Origin: Rhizobium sp. J15
GTDB lineage: Bacteria > Pseudomonadota > Alphaproteobacteria > Rhizobiales > Rhizobiaceae
Assembly (NCBI RefSeq): GCF_002531825.1
Contig: NZ_NWSX01000023.1
Coordinates: forward strand, 22,403-86,402
Reading direction: 5' to 3'
DNA: 64,000 nt
Part shown: piece after piece, positions 26,926 to 35,554 of the stretch
Layout of the letters: every line of letters begins with the position of its first letter
Numbering within the stretch: position 1 is the first letter of the stretch
Notes under the pieces: model-generated
Databases searched by the model: none
What the model was told of the DNA's origin: nothing
The model's input: only the letters and a program-made list of their open reading frames with translations
Made by a program: the position numbers and the translations under genes

Positions 26926-27393
26926 TCAAGCCGCCTGCGACAGCTCGTCGGCAATGACCGTATCGAGGTTGAGGAAGCAGACCATGGTCTTTTCCAGCGC
27001 CACGATGCCGCGGCAGAAGGCGCGCTGGGCTTCCGGGATGATTTCCGGCGGCGGCTGCAGGTCTTCGCTCTTGATGGTCATCATGTCGGACACCTGCTCG
27101 ACCAGCAGGCCGACCAGCTTGCCGGCGATGTCGGTGACGATGATCGCCGAGCGCTCGGAGGGCTCGGTCATCTTCATGCCGAGGCGGCAGGCCATGTCGA
27201 TGACCGGGATGACGGCGCCGCGCAGGTTGATGAGGCCCAGCACGTAAGGCGGGGTATGTGGCATCGGCGTCACCGGCGCCCAGCCGCGGATTTCGCGGAT
27301 GGCCATGATGTCGATGCAGAATTCCTGGTCGCCCAGGTGGAACGAGACGATTTCGAGATAGGCGCCCGACTGCTTGATAGCACTGTTGTTCAT
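26926..27393 (-). CDS. cheW: Chemotaxis coupling protein CheW
   Basis: A 155-residue adaptor joining chemoreceptors to the CheA kinase. It is a single CheW domain: LEIVSFHLGDQEFCIDI, IREIRGW, PYVLGLINLRGAVIPVIDM, then VGLLVEQVSDMM. It lies two bases downstream of a chemoreceptor gene, with no CheA, CheR or CheB in the window, so it presumably serves an array with a kinase encoded elsewhere. Confidence 0.94.
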   Translation of the reverse strand: MNNSAIKQSGAYLEIVSFHLGDQEFCIDIMAIREIRGWAPVTPMPHTPPYVLGLINLRGAVIPVIDMACRLGMKMTEPSERSAIIVTDIAGKLVGLLVEQVSDMMTIKSEDLQPPPEIIPEAQRAFCRGIVALEKTMVCFLNLDTVIADELSQAA

Positions 27394-27395
27394 GA

Positions 27396-29360
27396 TCAGA
27401 ATTCTTCCCAGTTGTCCCCGGCGGGAGAAGCGATGGCTTTGGCGGCGGTGCCGCCGTTGAATGCGCCCGCGACTTTGCCGATCAGGCTGCGTGCGGGAGA
27501 AGGTCTCGAATGCGAGGCGGCGGTTGCCTCTCGCGGCGTTTGCCGGGCGCTCATGCCCTCGCCGGTCTTGAATTGCTTCACCAGCTGCGTCAGGTTTTCC
27601 GCGTCGATGGCGAGCGTATGGCTTGCGGCGTTCGTCTCTTCCACCATGGCCGCGTTCTTCTGCGTGACCTGATCCATCTGGCTGATGGATGTATTGATTT
27701 CGTTCAATCCGACTGATTGTTCGCGCGCAGAGGTTACGATTGATTTAACGTGTTCGTCGATGCGCAGAACATCTTCGCCGATCTGGCGCAGCGCTTCGCC
27801 GGCGGCCGTCACCAATTCGCTGCCGATCTTTACCTCATCGCCGGATTTTCCGATCAAGGCCTTGATATCCTTGGCAGCACCGGCGGCGCGGCCGGCGAGT
27901 TCGCGCACTTCCTGGGCGACGACGGCGAAGCCCTTGCCGGCTTCGCCGGCGCGGGCGGCCTCGACGCCGGCGTTGAGCGCCAGGAGGTTCGTCTGGAAGG
28001 CGATCTCGTCGATGACGTTGATGATCTTGCCGATCTCTCGGGACGCGCCTTCGATTCGCTGCATGGCGGCCATCGCATCGCCGACGACGACGTCGGACTT
28101 GGCGGTATTCTCGCGGGTGTGGCTGACCATGTGGCCGACTTCCTCGGCCCGGTTGGTGGCGTTGCGGACGGTGGCGGTGATCTGGTCGAGGGCGGCGGAC
28201 GTTTCTTCGAGCGAGGCGGCCTGCTGCTCGGTGCGCTTGGCGAGATCGTCGGCGGCGGCGCGCATCTGGCGGCTGTTGGCCTCGATCGAGCTGCTGTTGA
28301 CGGCAATGTCGCTCATCGCCTTGCGCAGTGTCGCGGTCGTCTGGTTGAAGTCGAGGCGCAGGCGTTCCAGCTCTTCGCGGAAAGGCTGGTCGATCGTCAC
28401 GGTCACGTCGCCTGCCGACAGGCGAGTGAGGCCGGCGCCGAGAGCCGTGACGGCGGCGTTGAGCGCTTCGGCATCGGCGAGCTTGGCGGCTTCACGCGCC
28501 CGATGCTCGGCGTCGCTGCGCTGCCTGTCGTTCTGGCTCTGCGCTTCGAGGTCGCGCTTCTCGATCGCGGCAAGGCGGAAGGCGTCGGCGGCGCGGGCCA
28601 TGTCGCCGATCTCGTCGCCGCGGGCCTTTTCCGCAACGGCGCTGGTGAGGTCGCCGCTCATGATGCGCTGCATGCTTTCGCTCACGGCCGCGATGCCGCG
28701 GCGGATCGATCCGCCATGGATATATTGCAGGGCGCCCATGGTGAGGATGGCGAGGAGGCCGAGGCCGATCTGCAGGAAGAGGGCGCGTTGCGATATGGCA
28801 TTGGCGGTCTGGACATGCTGACGGGCGAATGCGGTGCCATCGGCGGCAAGCTTGTCGAGCGTTTTCGTCAGTTCCTCGCCGGCGCCGTCGATCGTGTCGT
28901 CGATCTTGTCGAATTCCGCGTCGGACGCTCCCTGCTGGACCATGACGACGAGATCGGTCTGGATCGCCTTGCCCATCTCTGCGACGTCGGTATCGTAGTT
29001 CTTCAGCAGGGCGCCGGCATTTATCTCGTCGGCCAGCAGACGTATGTCTTTCGAGCCGTTGGAAAGTGCAGCCAGAGAATCGGCGATCAGCTTGATGCGC
29101 TCCGGCGCGACCGCTTTGTCATCCTTGTCGACGATGATGTCCATGGCGGCCAGCACCATCGTCAGGTTGGCAAGCCGCATGTCGTTGATACGGTCGACGC
29201 TCGCCTGGATCTCGCTGGCGCGGCGCAGACCGGCGTCGATGCGCGTGTTTTCGTACCAGCCGACGCCGAGCATCGTTCCGAAACCGATAAGGGCGGCGCC
29301 GCCGAGCGTCCAGAGCCGCTGGCTGACCGACAGGCTCTTGCGCACTGCTGAATTCGTCAT
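27396..29360 (-). CDS. Methyl-accepting chemotaxis protein
   Basis: A 654-residue transmembrane chemoreceptor. There is a first membrane segment at about residues 18-36, a four-helix-type sensor region and a second segment near 190-212 (GLGLLAILTMGALQYI). A HAMP domain and a signalling domain with the hairpin tip EIAFQTNLLALNAGVEAARA follow. The C-terminus ends in NWEEF, the pentapeptide that docks CheR and CheB in high-abundance receptors. ATG 29360 was chosen over an upstream start because GGAGGG precedes it. The ligand is unknown. Confidence 0.93.
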   Translation of the reverse strand: MTNSAVRKSLSVSQRLWTLGGAALIGFGTMLGVGWYENTRIDAGLRRASEIQASVDRINDMRLANLTMVLAAMDIIVDKDDKAVAPERIKLIADSLAALSNGSKDIRLLADEINAGALLKNYDTDVAEMGKAIQTDLVVMVQQGASDAEFDKIDDTIDGAGEELTKTLDKLAADGTAFARQHVQTANAISQRALFLQIGLGLLAILTMGALQYIHGGSIRRGIAAVSESMQRIMSGDLTSAVAEKARGDEIGDMARAADAFRLAAIEKRDLEAQSQNDRQRSDAEHRAREAAKLADAEALNAAVTALGAGLTRLSAGDVTVTIDQPFREELERLRLDFNQTTATLRKAMSDIAVNSSSIEANSRQMRAAADDLAKRTEQQAASLEETSAALDQITATVRNATNRAEEVGHMVSHTRENTAKSDVVVGDAMAAMQRIEGASREIGKIINVIDEIAFQTNLLALNAGVEAARAGEAGKGFAVVAQEVRELAGRAAGAAKDIKALIGKSGDEVKIGSELVTAAGEALRQIGEDVLRIDEHVKSIVTSAREQSVGLNEINTSISQMDQVTQKNAAMVEETNAASHTLAIDAENLTQLVKQFKTGEGMSARQTPREATAASHSRPSPARSLIGKVAGAFNGGTAAKAIASPAGDNWEEF

Positions 29361-29751
29361 GAAAAGACCCTCCACAAACCGCGCGGGTTTATGCTTTTAC
29401 CCTCATGCGGACGTCCGGGGTTTTCGCCACTCGGCAGACTTCATGTCAGAACGGCACGGCGGCCGACGCACTGCTAAATATAGATATGGCCGCTTAAGTC
29501 TTTCCTAACGATATGCATCTTCGGCTTGCTCGTTCGGTCCTCGGGCAAGCCATTAAAAACATGAGGCTTTTCGACCTGGAGTAATGGCGGTGAGAAGCTT
29601 TTCCGGCAGGGAAGGTCTCACGCGCTGAGACAATTAATCACGGGTCAGAAAACGCATTCTTGAATTGCGTGCATCCGGTCGAGACTATAATCACGCAAAA
29701 CGCGCAAGCGCGTCGCGATCTTTCAGATTCGCTCCTCGCGCTTTGTTTTAC

Positions 29752-29796
29752 GCATGTCGTGATCGCAAAACCGCTGTACATTTTTGCGCGACATGC
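29752..29796. repeat. Rhizobium-type palindromic repeat upstream of the SCO gene
   Basis: GCATGTCG (29752-29759) and CGCAAAA (29764-29770) pair with TTTTGCG (29782-29788) and CGACATGC (29789-29796) around CCGCTGTACAT. I recognise this sequence type as a frequent intergenic element in Rhizobium. The rest of 29361-29841 has no gene I can support. Confidence 0.65.
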
Positions 29797-29841
29797 TTGG
29801 GGGTGGGCGGCGCATATCCGCCCGGATCGAGGTTCATGCCA

Positions 29842-30444
29842 ATGAAGACATTCCGCATCGTCATCTGGGTCGCCGTGGTGGTCCTCGCCGGGGCTCTCGG
29901 CTTTTTGACGCTTTATCCCATGAAATCGCGGGACGCCGTGTCGGAGGCAGCCTTCGGCGTGCCATTCACCCTGGTCTCCCAGAGCGGTCAGCCGATCACC
30001 GAGCAGGCGCTGCGCGGCAAGCCGACGGCGCTGTTCTTCGGCTTCACCCATTGCCCCGAAGTCTGCCCGACGACCCTCTTCGAGCTGGACGGCTGGATGC
30101 AGACGGTCGATCCGGACGGCACCAAGCTTCAGGCCTATTTCGTCACGGTCGATCCCGAGCGCGACACGCCGGAGATCATGAACGAGTACGTCTCCAACGT
30201 GTCGAAGCGCATCACCGGCATTTCAGGCCCGCCGGACAAGATCGCCGAGGTCATCAAGGGTTATCGCGTCTACGCCAAGAAGGTGCCGGTCGACGAGAAG
30301 GATCCGAACGGCGACTATACGATGGATCACACCGCCTCGGTCTTTCTGCTCGATTCGGCCGGGCGTTTTTCCGGAACGATCGCCTATGGCGAAAATCCGG
30401 ACACGGCGATAAAGAAGCTTGAGAATCTCGTCCGCAAGGGGTGA
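29842..30444 (+). CDS. SCO1/SenC family copper chaperone
   Basis: Membrane-anchored periplasmic thioredoxin-fold protein that helps load copper into cytochrome c oxidase. The 200-residue sequence has one N-terminal membrane segment (about 6-27), the copper-binding CPEVC with Cys71/Cys75 and the conserved His163 in DHTAS. FFGFTHCPEVCPTTL and VTVDPERDTPE are family hallmarks. ATG 29842 has better spacing from CGAGG than ATG 29836. No cytochrome oxidase genes are nearby. Confidence 0.93.
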   Translation: MKTFRIVIWVAVVVLAGALGFLTLYPMKSRDAVSEAAFGVPFTLVSQSGQPITEQALRGKPTALFFGFTHCPEVCPTTLFELDGWMQTVDPDGTKLQAYFVTVDPERDTPEIMNEYVSNVSKRITGISGPPDKIAEVIKGYRVYAKKVPVDEKDPNGDYTMDHTASVFLLDSAGRFSGTIAYGENPDTAIKKLENLVRKG

Positions 30445-30498
30445 TCGGGCGCTGGCCCGACCGGCGGCGGGCAAGAGAAACGGGAAAGACCGCCAATC

Positions 30499-31377
30499 GT
30501 GAGTGAAATCCGCCTTTACGTGTCCACGACCGAGAGCGAGGCCGAACGGATCCTCGACCTTTTGACAGAAGTCTTCGGCGAAGAAGATTTCGCCATCGGC
30601 ACCACCGAGATCGACGAGAAGAAGGATATCTGGGAGGCCTCGGTCTATATGATGGCCGAGGACGAGGCGGATGTGCGCTCGCGCACCGAGGCGGCGTTGA
30701 AGATCGCCTTTCCCGATGCCCGGCTGCAGCGCGAGGTCATCCCGGATGTCGACTGGGTGGTGAAATCGCTGGAAGGGTTGAAGCCCGTCCGAGCAGGGCG
30801 CTTCCTGGTGCACGGATCGCATGACCGCGACAAGGTCCGCTCCGGCGACATCGCTATCGAGATCGATGCCGGCCAGGCCTTCGGCACCGGCCATCACGGC
30901 ACGACGGCCGGCTGCCTCGAGGTCATCGACAGCGTGGTGCGCTCGCGCCGCGTCCGTAATGCGCTCGATCTCGGCACCGGCAGCGGCGTGCTGGCGATTG
31001 CGGTGCGCAAGCTGAAGAACATTCCGGTGCTCGCGACCGACATCGATCCGGTTGCGACCCGCGTTGCCGCCGAAAACGTCCGCCGCAACGGCATCGCCTC
31101 GGGCATCGTCACCAGAACCGCGCCAGGCTTTCACTCGACCGCTTTTTCAGAGCACGGTCCTTTCGACCTGATCATCGCCAATATCCTCGCCCGGCCGCTG
31201 ATCCGCATGGCGCCGCAACTCGCCGCGCATCTCGCGCCCGGCGGTTCGGTAGTCCTTTCGGGGATACTGGCGGCACAGCGATGGAAGGTGATTGCCGCCT
31301 ATAGCGGCGCGAAACTCCGGCATGTCAGGACGATCTGGCGGAACGGCTGGGTGACGATCCATTTGGATCGGCTTTGA
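30499..31377 (+). CDS. prmA: Ribosomal protein L11 methyltransferase PrmA
   Basis: S-adenosylmethionine-dependent enzyme that trimethylates ribosomal protein L11. The 292-residue product has an N-terminal substrate-recognition domain, then AFGTGHHGTT at 127-136, motif I LDLGTGSGV at 156-164 and the catalytic-pocket motif IIANILARPL. It starts with GTG (30499). It is flanked downstream by an inverted repeat pair, and no partner gene is evident. Confidence 0.94.
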   Translation: MSEIRLYVSTTESEAERILDLLTEVFGEEDFAIGTTEIDEKKDIWEASVYMMAEDEADVRSRTEAALKIAFPDARLQREVIPDVDWVVKSLEGLKPVRAGRFLVHGSHDRDKVRSGDIAIEIDAGQAFGTGHHGTTAGCLEVIDSVVRSRRVRNALDLGTGSGVLAIAVRKLKNIPVLATDIDPVATRVAAENVRRNGIASGIVTRTAPGFHSTAFSEHGPFDLIIANILARPLIRMAPQLAAHLAPGGSVVLSGILAAQRWKVIAAYSGAKLRHVRTIWRNGWVTIHLDRL

Positions 31378-31386
31378 CGTTCCCTC

Positions 31387-31538
31387 TTCTCCCCAGCGGG
31401 GAGAAGGTGGCCCGAAGGGTCGGATGACGGGGCCACACGGCACGCCCTCGCTTGCCTTCGCTTACGCTCAGCGCACTCGCAGTTCCACTGCTCGCCCCCT
31501 CATCTGCCTGCCGGCATCTTCTCCCCGCTGGGGAGAAG
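31387..31538. repeat. Inverted repeat pair with 21-base arms
   Basis: CTTCTCCCCAGCGGGGAGAA plus G at 31387-31407 is the exact reverse complement of 31518-31538. Each arm is self-complementary around its AGC or GCT centre. They enclose 110 bases without a gene, ten bases after the prmA stop. This is another common rhizobial intergenic palindrome. Confidence 0.75.
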
Positions 31539-31582
31539 CGGACTCGTGGCAGCGCCTTACTTAAGCATCTTCCAGAAGCAAC

Positions 31583-31611
31583 AAAAAAGGCGGTGCCTAT
31601 GGCACCGCCTT
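31583..31611 (-). terminator. Intrinsic terminator of the 57-residue gene
   Basis: An 11-base-pair perfect stem (AAGGCGGTGCC at 31587-31597, GGCACCGCCTT at 31601-31611, loop TAT) is followed on the minus strand by TTTTTTGT. The nearest upstream minus-strand frame is the small gene at 31728-31901, about 117 bases before it. Confidence 0.75.
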
Positions 31612-31727
31612 GGACCGGTCTATCCGGTCAATGCCCGCGAGCTCGAAGGAGGAGGAGTGCTCGAGCGGGCGTCTACTGCATTCCAATAGGCCGGTCCGGG
31701 AGGGAGGAGACGGACGGGCTTTCAGGC

Positions 31728-31901
31728 TCAGAACGCGTAGCTGGGGGCGCCCTGGTGGCGCGTGACACGCTGGCCGGCGCCGAGCAGCTTGAGGCTGTCT
31801 TCGCTCTGCGGGCGGCGGGCGCCGATGACGTGACGCACGGTCTGGCGTTCGCCAGCCTGTACCGGGCTGCTGTATGCGAAGCGCGAGAGAGAGGCGGTCA
31901 T
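31728..31901 (-). CDS. Small hypothetical protein, 57 residues
   Basis: A basic 57-residue protein starting MTASLSRFAYSSPVQAG and ending HQGAPSYAF; I recognise no domain. Support for a real gene: an AGGA ribosome site eight bases before the ATG, a strong rho-independent terminator downstream on the same strand, and a position divergent from the aminopeptidase P gene with 278 bases for promoters. It has no membrane segment or signal peptide. The 3-prime untranslated region of about 115 bases is long for so small a gene. Confidence 0.65.
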   Translation of the reverse strand: MTASLSRFAYSSPVQAGERQTVRHVIGARRPQSEDSLKLLGAGQRVTRHQGAPSYAF

Positions 31902-32179
31902 TTCAAAAAATCCTTTTTTTGCTGGTTCGTCCGAACCGTTCGATGGCGTCTATATAGCTATTCTGAAAAGCGGAGGCAGAGGGTTTCGCTCATGGGAGCC
32001 ATGCGGCCAATGCATAAAGCGTGCCAAATTAACTTTTGCCGTCACAGTTCTGTCAAAATGCTGAGCGGGCTCAACGGTTTCGACTCGTTTCGTCGCTTTT
32101 TCTCCCCATCGATTGAAATTTCGCTAACATGGCGGCCATCCCATTAACCGGATTCGTCTCAACCATTCGGGTTTTCAGC

Positions 32180-34015
32180 ATGTTTCAGTCTTTCGACGTC
32201 ACCTCCACGCCGCATTTCGGCAGGGATCGGGTATCGGCGCTGCGCGCTACTTTCGATTCGCTCGGCATCGACGCCTTCCTCGTGCCGCGTGCCGATGAAT
32301 TCAACGGCGAATATGTTCCGGCATGCTCGGAGCGGCTGGCATGGCTGACCGGCTTCACCGGTTCGGCGGGCGTCGCGCTCATCCTGCGCGCGCAGGCGAT
32401 CGTCTTCGTCGACGGGCGCTATGTCACCCAGCTTGCCGAACAGGTCGACGGTTCGGTCTTTTCCGGCGGCGATCTCGTCAACGAGCCGCCGCATGTCTGG
32501 CTTGCCGCGAACGGCGCCAAGGGTCTGAGACTCGGCATCGATCCCTGGCTGCATTCCGGCGCCGAGGTTCGCCGTCTGGAAAAGGCGCTTGCGGAGATCG
32601 GCGGAACACTCATCTTTTTGCCGCACAACCCGCTCGACAGGCTCTGGAGTGACCGGCCGGCCGAGCCGCTCGGCGCCGTCACCATCCAGAATGTCGCCCA
32701 GGCCGGCGTGCTGGCGAGCGACAAGATCGCGACGATCGCCGCAGGGCTTTCGAAGAAGAACCTCGCGGCGGTGCTGATTGCCGATCCCTCGTCGGTCGCC
32801 TGGGCCTTCAACATTCGCGGCGCCGATGTGCCGCACACGCCGCATCCGCTGGCGCGCGCCATCATTCATGCCGACGGGCGCGCCGAACTCTTCCTCGACA
32901 AGCGCAAGACCGGCATCGAGCCGGAAGCCTATCTCGGGCAGATCGCGGCGCAGCTGCCGCCCTCGGCGCTGGAGGAGAGGCTGGCTGCCGTTTCCAAAGA
33001 TGGCGGCCGCGTGCTGATCGACCCTGACATCGCTTCCTATGCGCTGGCCGAGATCATCCGCAAGGCGGGCGGCGAGGCGGTCGAAGGGGCCGATCCCGCC
33101 AAGCTGCCGCGCGCGGTGAAGAACGACGTCGAGATCAACGGCTCGGCCGCCGCGCATCTGCAGGACGGGGCGGCGATGGTGGAATTCCTCTACTGGCTGT
33201 CGCAGGAAAAGCCCGGCACGGTGAGCGAGATCGCCGCCGCCGAGCGGCTCGAAGCGGCGCGCGCCCGCGTCGGCCAGAGCATGCAGAACCCGCTGAAGGA
33301 CATTTCCTTCGATACGATTTCGGGCGCCGGCGAACATGCGGCGATCATGCATTACCGCGTGACGACCGAGACCAACCGGATGATAGAGGCCGGTGAACTC
33401 TTCCTGATCGATTCCGGCGCGCAATATATAAACGGCACCACCGACATCACCCGCACGGTCGGCATCGGCGCGGTCTCGGAGGAACATCGCCGCTTCTTCA
33501 CGCTGGTGCTGAAGGGCATGATCGAGATCAGCACGGCGCGTTTTCCGAAAGGCACGCGCGGCTGCGACCTCGATCCGCTGGCTCGCATCGCACTGTGGCG
33601 GGCAGGGGCCGATTTCGCCCACGGCACAGGCCATGGCGTCGGCTCCTATCTCTCGGTGCATGAGGGGCCGCAGCGCATTTCCAGGCTTTCGACGCAGGAA
33701 TTGCTGCCCGGCATGATCCTTTCGAACGAACCGGGTTATTACCGGCCCGGCAGCTTCGGCATCCGCATCGAAAACCTGATCTATGTGCGCGGCGCCGAGG
33801 AGATCGAGGGCGGCGACATGGCCATGCTCGGCTTCGAGACGCTGACCTTCTGCCCGATCGACCGCAGCCTCGTCATCCCCGAGCTTCTGACCCATGACCA
33901 GCTGCATTGGTTCAACGATTATCACCGCCGCACGCGCGAGGCGCTGATGCCGCTGATCCACGATCGCGACGTCAGGGCATGGCTCGAAAACGCGACCCTG
34001 CCCCTGGAATATTAG
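32180..34015 (+). CDS. pepP: Xaa-Pro aminopeptidase (M24B)
   Basis: A 611-residue metallopeptidase that removes N-terminal residues preceding proline. Two creatinase-like N-terminal domains precede a pita-bread catalytic domain, with DSGAQYINGTTDITRT carrying two metal-binding aspartates. HGTGHGVG, NEPGYY and RIENL follow, also holding metal and active-site residues. I used ATG 32180 (MFQSFDVTSTPH), the normal start for this length, rather than the open frame from 32129. It ends in a hairpin shared with azlD. Confidence 0.92.
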   Translation: MFQSFDVTSTPHFGRDRVSALRATFDSLGIDAFLVPRADEFNGEYVPACSERLAWLTGFTGSAGVALILRAQAIVFVDGRYVTQLAEQVDGSVFSGGDLVNEPPHVWLAANGAKGLRLGIDPWLHSGAEVRRLEKALAEIGGTLIFLPHNPLDRLWSDRPAEPLGAVTIQNVAQAGVLASDKIATIAAGLSKKNLAAVLIADPSSVAWAFNIRGADVPHTPHPLARAIIHADGRAELFLDKRKTGIEPEAYLGQIAAQLPPSALEERLAAVSKDGGRVLIDPDIASYALAEIIRKAGGEAVEGADPAKLPRAVKNDVEINGSAAAHLQDGAAMVEFLYWLSQEKPGTVSEIAAAERLEAARARVGQSMQNPLKDISFDTISGAGEHAAIMHYRVTTETNRMIEAGELFLIDSGAQYINGTTDITRTVGIGAVSEEHRRFFTLVLKGMIEISTARFPKGTRGCDLDPLARIALWRAGADFAHGTGHGVGSYLSVHEGPQRISRLSTQELLPGMILSNEPGYYRPGSFGIRIENLIYVRGAEEIEGGDMAMLGFETLTFCPIDRSLVIPELLTHDQLHWFNDYHRRTREALMPLIHDRDVRAWLENATLPLEY

Positions 34016-34020
34016 GATAA

Positions 34021-34063
34021 TGGCGCCGTAGCGCCGGCGTTAGATGCCGGCGCTATGGCGCCA
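34021..34063. terminator. Shared hairpin between pepP and azlD
   Basis: An 18-base-pair stem with a single mismatch (34021-34038 with 34046-34063, loop GTTAGAT) spans the 24-base gap and the last codons of azlD; the azlD stop codon lies at the edge of the loop. It lacks a T run on either side but could stop transcription from both directions. Confidence 0.55.
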
Positions 34064-34348
34064 GAGCATCACGGCGATCCAGGCGGCGACCAGCATCCAT
34101 GTATGGCTGAAACGCAGGCCGACGAAGAGGGCGATGGCGAGCGCCAGCTTCGAATCCCAGCCGCCGATGAAGAAGGCAGGCGCGACCAGCGTCGTCAGAA
34201 CGGCGGCCGGCACGGCATTCAGCGCCGCCTCCATGCGCGGCGGGATGCTTTTCATCCGGGTGATGAGGATGTAGCCGCCGATGCGGGTGGCGAAGGTCGC
34301 GGCCGCGGCGGCGAGGATGACGAGCGCCATGTGAAGATCGAATTCCAT
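34040..34348 (-). CDS. azlD: AzlD family branched-chain amino acid transport subunit
   Basis: A 102-residue membrane protein with about four hydrophobic segments, including ATFATRIGGYILI and AVPAAVLTTLVAPAFF, which mark AzlD. With AzlC it forms a two-component exporter or transporter of branched-chain or similar amino acids. It lies three bases downstream of azlC. The 3-prime end is folded into the hairpin shared with pepP. Confidence 0.88.
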   Translation of the reverse strand: MEFDLHMALVILAAAAATFATRIGGYILITRMKSIPPRMEAALNAVPAAVLTTLVAPAFFIGGWDSKLALAIALFVGLRFSHTWMLVAAWIAVMLWRHSAGI

Positions 34349-34351
34349 GGC

Positions 34352-35083
34352 TCAGACCTCGTGCACTTCGGATTGTAGGGCGTCGGCTTCGAGATCGGGC
34401 TCCTCGGGCGGCAATGGCAGCAGGGCGGCGAGCACGATGCCGGCGGCCGCACCGAGGCTCACATGCCAGGGCGAGCCGACATAGCGATAGGCGAGCACGG
34501 AAGCGACCGCGCTGACGAGCGCCACGGGCAGGAAATTGTCGCGCTTGCGGAAGCCGAGGACGATGCCGAGGAAATAGGCCGGCAGCAGGATGTCGAGGCC
34601 GATCGCCTTGGGATCGCCGATGAAGCCGCCGAGCATGCCGCCGGCGACGCTGATCAGCACCCAGGGAATGTAGATGATGATGCCGAAGCCGAAATACCAG
34701 GCGAAGGTCAGCGGCTTGCCGGCCTCGCTGCGCTTCACCGCTTCGGCAAATTGCGGATCGACGAGCAGGAAGAAGGTGAAGAATTTCTGCACCGGCGTGA
34801 AATGGCCGATATAACGCGCCAAGGCCGCCGAATAGAGCACGTGGCGAAAGTTGACGGCGAGGATCGACAGCACGATCAGCCAGGCATGGACGTTATGGCC
34901 GAAAAGCTCGATGCCGACCATCTGGCTGGCGCCGGCATAGACCGTGGCGCTCATGAAGGCGGCTTCGGAAAGCGACATGCCGTTTTCGACCGCGAGCGCT
35001 CCGAACAACGCGCCAAAGGGCGCCGACGCCAGCGCAACGGCGGAGCCGCCTCGCAAACCTTCAACAAAGTCGGCGCGATTCAT
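34352..35083 (-). CDS. azlC: AzlC family amino acid transporter
   Basis: A 243-residue inner-membrane protein of the AzlC/YgaZ family with about seven membrane segments. FVEGLRGGSAVALASAPFGA and TVYAGASQMVGIELFG are typical. It should pair with AzlD immediately downstream. The 132-base gap to the divergent DUF2164 gene contains an inverted GAAATTCA (35100-35107) and TGAATTTC (35143-35150), a possible regulator site. Confidence 0.9.
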   Translation of the reverse strand: MNRADFVEGLRGGSAVALASAPFGALFGALAVENGMSLSEAAFMSATVYAGASQMVGIELFGHNVHAWLIVLSILAVNFRHVLYSAALARYIGHFTPVQKFFTFFLLVDPQFAEAVKRSEAGKPLTFAWYFGFGIIIYIPWVLISVAGGMLGGFIGDPKAIGLDILLPAYFLGIVLGFRKRDNFLPVALVSAVASVLAYRYVGSPWHVSLGAAAGIVLAALLPLPPEEPDLEADALQSEVHEV

Positions 35084-35215
35084 ATGGGTGATCCTGTTGG
35101 AAATTCAGGTTTCACTTATGGTCTAAGACCTGCCGCGGCAATTGAATTTCGTTGATTGACCGATCGATTTCGCTGAAGCATCAAAGGCCTGATCGCATCG
35201 ACCGGAGAGGACCTC

Positions 35216-35461
35216 ATGAAGAAGATCGAGTTTTCGAAGGAAGAAAAGACCGAAATCGTTTCGCGCATCCGCGCCTATTTCGACCGGGAGCTCGATCCCA
35301 TCGGCGCCTTGCCGGCCGAATTCCTGCTCGACTTCTTCGCCGAGGAGATCGGGCCATACTTCTACAATCGCGGCCTGAGAGACGCCCATGCCGCTTTATT
35401 GAAGAGAATGGAAGACATGGCCGAGGATATTCATCTTCTCGAGCGGGAGGAGAAATCCTAG
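35216..35461 (+). CDS. DUF2164 family protein
   Basis: An 81-residue protein matching DUF2164, with FSKEEKTEIVSRIRAYFDRE, then ELDPIGALPAEFLLDFFAEE and GPYFYNRGLRDAHAAL. The function is unknown. AGAGGACC precedes the ATG. It is a single gene divergent from azlCD and followed by a membrane glycosyltransferase-like gene. Confidence 0.85.
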   Translation: MKKIEFSKEEKTEIVSRIRAYFDRELDPIGALPAEFLLDFFAEEIGPYFYNRGLRDAHAALLKRMEDMAEDIHLLEREEKS

Positions 35462-35554
35462 CGCCTGGAAATCAAATCAGAGCCTTCATTTAACGCCAAA
35501 TTATGTCCAGGCCGATATGGTCATCGCGCTTTCTTTCACCGGGTTGCGTGTCAA

